Positions 15,517 to 17,093 of a DNA stretch of 17,093 nucleotides are shown in pieces. Each line of letters starts with the position of its first letter. Position 1 is the first letter of the stretch. The translations under genes were made by a program, and so were the position numbers. The stretch lies in contig CADBTO010000069.1 of the NCBI GenBank assembly GCA_902797565.1, forward strand, positions 1 to 17,093, in the 5' to 3' direction. A model generated the notes under the pieces. It did no database searches and had not been told where the DNA came from. It was given only the letters and a program-made list of their open reading frames with translations. The DNA is from an uncultured Lachnospiraceae bacterium. GTDB lineage: Bacteria > Bacillota > Clostridia > Lachnospirales > Lachnospiraceae.

Positions 15517-15549
15517 CCCGCCGTGGTTCGTTGACCACGGCGGGTTTTT
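15517..15549 (+). terminator. Strong intrinsic terminator of the symporter-amidohydrolase unit
   Basis: CCCGCCGTGGT (15517-15527) pairs perfectly with ACCACGGCGGG (15534-15544) around a 6-nt loop, followed by five T (15545-15549). On the minus strand there is no U-tract, so it does not serve the convergent Rpn gene. Confidence 0.93.
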
Positions 15550-15571
15550 GTTCGCCGAGCCGCCGGTCGGC

Positions 15572-16729
15572 CTATGCCATCTGCAGCTGCGCTTTGAGTT
15601 CTGCAATCTCCTGCTGCAGCTGAGATTCGCGCTGCAGCAACCCGGAGCGTTCCTGCTGCCATCCAGCCCGTTCCTGCAGCAACCCGGAGCGTTCCTTCTG
15701 CCAGTCCTCCTTCTCCTTGAGCAGTATATCATATCCTTGAATCATATCCCACAGCCCGACTTTTGGCTTTTCAAAATCTTCGAACATTCGGTATACCTTC
15801 CTTTCCTTGATTTTCTCTTCCACATTTCGTACAGCAGTTTCCGGGAATTCCAGCCCCCGCAGCAGCAGCGCCGTGACCTGCGTGATGATATCTAAGACAT
15901 GCTCCGGGGACATCTCCAGCTGCTCCCACATCTCCTTGGGGATGCCCGGGCAGATGCTGGCGAACTCCTCCAGCGAGCGCAGCCGCTCCAGCAGCATGAT
16001 GAAGGAAACCTCGTCCGCGTGCTGGTAGAATTCTGCCGGATGCTTGCGTCGGAGGTCCACCAGTAGGTAGGAGAACTGCGGGAGGAACTCGCGGAAGGCT
16101 TCTCCAAGGAAGACGCGCTCGGGCAGTTCCCGCGGTGCAGACCAATCTTCCCGTCCGTCATAATACACCAGCGGCAGGACCGGCGGGTAGCGGAAATCCG
16201 TGCTGCCCGGATCCCATCCGTTTTTGATGGCGTCCTTCCGGTATACCGTCCAGATCTCCACGATGTAACGCAGGAGTTGGAGAAAGATGTCGTTGTAGTT
16301 CTGTGACTTGTGCTCGACCAGGAGGATGTAGCAGAAGCCGTATGCGGTCGCCTGGCCTGGTGGAGCAGCTTCCCTGCTGCTGGCGTCCGCTTGTGCGCTG
16401 CCATCCCTGCCGCTGCTGCCAGGCTCCTTTGCCTTGTCCGCATTGTCGTACACTGTCGCTGTTTTGTCCGGGATCCGGATGACCTTGACGAGATCCGCTT
16501 CCCGCTCGTCCACGAACATCGGGAGGAAGCGTTCGGATACGTCCTCGATATCATCCGGCTGCACGTTCCTGCAGATGTCCAGCCCCACATAGTCCCGGAG
16601 GAACTGTGCGCAGAGGTAGCTGTCCCCGAGCACGAGCTTCGCAGTGCTGTCCCTTGCCTTGGAATTGTGCAGGGGCCGCGTGCCTGGCGCCCCTGCCCGT
16701 TTTTTCTTTGATTTTCGTTTCCTTGCCAT
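15572..16729 (-). CDS. Rpn-family recombination-promoting nuclease/putative transposase
   Basis: 385-residue protein of the Rpn/YhgA-like family: PD-(D/E)XK-fold nucleases annotated as putative transposases; E. coli RpnA is a Ca-dependent DNA endonuclease that promotes RecA-independent recombination. Here: basic N-terminus MARKRKSKKK, nuclease core with READLVKVIRI (76-86, Asp79) and YILLVEHKSQ (134-143; Glu139, Lys141), then LPLVYYDGREDW (185-196). A low-complexity Ser/Ala/Gly/Asp insert (about 97-128) splits Asp79 from the E-x-K. The last 45 residues (about 340-385) are a Gln/Glu/Leu-rich coiled coil containing a 14-residue tandem repeat. Two starts are possible. ATG 16762 has AAAGGA upstream, but the promoter (16775-16803) places that site at or before the transcription start; ATG 16729 has AAGGGGG 5 nt upstream and lies inside the transcript, so I prefer it. 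No terminal inverted repeats or target duplications are evident. Confidence 0.82.
   Translation of the reverse strand: MARKRKSKKKRAGAPGTRPLHNSKARDSTAKLVLGDSYLCAQFLRDYVGLDICRNVQPDDIEDVSERFLPMFVDEREADLVKVIRIPDKTATVYDNADKAKEPGSSGRDGSAQADASSREAAPPGQATAYGFCYILLVEHKSQNYNDIFLQLLRYIVEIWTVYRKDAIKNGWDPGSTDFRYPPVLPLVYYDGREDWSAPRELPERVFLGEAFREFLPQFSYLLVDLRRKHPAEFYQHADEVSFIMLLERLRSLEEFASICPGIPKEMWEQLEMSPEHVLDIITQVTALLLRGLEFPETAVRNVEEKIKERKVYRMFEDFEKPKVGLWDMIQGYDILLKEKEDWQKERSGLLQERAGWQQERSGLLQRESQLQQEIAELKAQLQMA
15632..15703 (-). repeat. 42-bp-period tandem repeat in the coiled-coil tail of the Rpn protein
   Basis: A 30-bp segment starting ctgcagcaacccggagcgtt occurs at 15632-15661 and, with one mismatch, at 15674-15703, a 42-bp (14-codon) period. 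It encodes two copies of WQ[KQ]ERSGLLQ, i.e. two heptads per unit. In-frame repeat expansion or contraction would change the tail length without breaking the frame. Confidence 0.8.
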
Positions 16730-16774
16730 AGAGGCCCCCTTCATCCGTATTATGCAATCCATCCCTGTTCCTTT

Positions 16775-16803
16775 ATTGTACGTCTATTGGGAGGGAAAAT
16801 CAA
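16775..16803 (-). promoter_or_regulatory. Promoter of the Rpn-family gene
   Basis: On the minus strand TTGATT (16798-16803), 17-bp spacer, TACAAT (16775-16780). Predicted start near 16768, giving a leader of about 39 nt to ATG 16729. This position argues against the upstream ATG at 16762, whose ribosome binding site (16769-16774) would not be transcribed. Confidence 0.65.
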
Positions 16804-16953
16804 GATGCGGAAGCCGGAGAGGGACGTCAAAACCCGGTACAAGCGGGGGATCTATTACGCGGTGCGGGGAGCATCATGGCTTCATAAATCCGCTGCTCGG
16901 CAGGACTGGGTGCAAAAAAGAAAAAAGAAAAACCATATCAATTCGGAAAATCG

Positions 16954-16991
16954 ATGTCCCCGGGGCCTTTTGGCTCCGGGGACATTTTTTT
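16954..16991 (+). terminator. Strong intrinsic terminator with no assigned upstream gene
   Basis: A 14-bp stem (16954-16967 with 16972-16985, one G-U pair; arm ATGTCCCCGGGGCC) closes a TTTT loop and is followed by a run of seven T (16985-16991). It is in the plus orientation, yet no plus-strand gene is recognisable between the Rpn promoter and the hairpin. Confidence 0.85.
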
Positions 16992-17083
16992 ATCGCACGG
17001 GCTGTGTCCGGAAGGGTTCGGCATACGCCGCCGCGCCACCTTAATCCGGCATGGCAGCAGGCGCGATGCAACCAGAATGAGGC

Positions 17084-17089
17084 TTGACA
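17084..17089 (+). promoter_or_regulatory. Possible -35 box cut by the window edge
   Basis: Perfect TTGACA hexamer 4 nt from the end of the window, downstream of a plus-direction terminator. The matching -10 element would lie beyond the edge, so this is only a candidate for the next transcription unit. Confidence 0.25.
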
Positions 17090-17093
17090 AAGA

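Larger units (their letters stand above)
16763..17093. other. Right-end intergenic region without a convincing gene
   Basis: About 330 bp with the Rpn promoter at its left, a purine-rich stretch around 16912-16931, a strong plus-direction terminator at 16954-16991 and TTGACA near the edge. An 85-codon plus frame from 16787 reads straight through the terminator hairpin and has no family resemblance, so I do not call it. No upstream plus promoter was found for a small RNA ending at the terminator. The terminator may be the remnant of a gene displaced by the Rpn element. Confidence 0.5.

Noticed and set aside
15572..16762. Intact insertion sequence or composite transposon around the Rpn gene
   Set aside because: No terminal inverted repeats or flanking target duplications were found; the Rpn protein is a nuclease-type putative transposase and alone does not define an IS.
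16787..17044. 85-codon plus-strand open frame at the right end
   Set aside because: It reads through a strong terminator hairpin and T-run, lacks an SD and promoter, and resembles no family.
16990..17075. GTCCGGAAGG at about 17007-17016, reminiscent of the SRP RNA apical loop
   Set aside because: The bases that should follow in the SRP loop (AAGCAGC) are absent and the flanks do not form the expected helix.

Overview
This window comes from a moderately GC-rich bacterium of the Firmicutes (Bacillota). The combination of HPr kinase/phosphorylase, an HPr-family protein with a conserved regulatory serine, WhiA, RapZ, type III glutamine synthetase and class II aldolase points there. A member of the Negativicutes (Veillonella/Megasphaera/Dialister-like) is my best guess, but that is inference from gene content and style; no rRNA is present to confirm it. 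Almost all of the window is ordinary chromosomal core; only the right end looks accessory.

Layout, left to right. Positions 1-12735 are all on the minus strand. In transcription order (right to left) they are ftsH - uvrC - terminator; hprK - M18 aminopeptidase - murB - rapZ - whiA - HPr-like - diacylglycerol kinase-like; fba from its own promoter - terminator; and the 5' part of a type III glutamine synthetase that runs off the left edge. At 12736-12998 two well-formed promoters sit back to back: one drives ftsH to the left, the other drives a plus-strand pair, a sodium:solute symporter and a metal-dependent amidohydrolase, which ends at a strong terminator. Convergent to that pair is a minus-strand Rpn-family PD-(D/E)XK nuclease/putative transposase with its own promoter. 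The last 330 bp hold no convincing gene but contain a strong plus-direction terminator and a possible -35 element at the very edge.

The hprK-to-HPr block corresponds to the conserved Firmicute cluster (uvrC, hprK, rapZ/yvcJ, yvcK, whiA, crh/HPr) that links carbon regulation, cell-wall precursor synthesis and cell division. Here it is visibly altered. The HPr-like protein has Glu where the PTS phospho-histidine should be but keeps the serine phosphorylated by HprK, so it looks like an independently arisen Crh-type regulator. RapZ has His in place of the Walker A Ser/Thr. WhiA is short at its N-terminus and overlaps rapZ. The yvcK/glmR gene that usually separates them is absent. These four deviations in one operon are the main point of interest. 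Secondary points are the divergent promoter region with a palindrome at the -35 boxes, a duplicated Shine-Dalgarno segment before the aminopeptidase, an uncharacterised symporter-amidohydrolase pair, and an Rpn nuclease with a low-complexity insert and a tandemly repeated coiled-coil tail.
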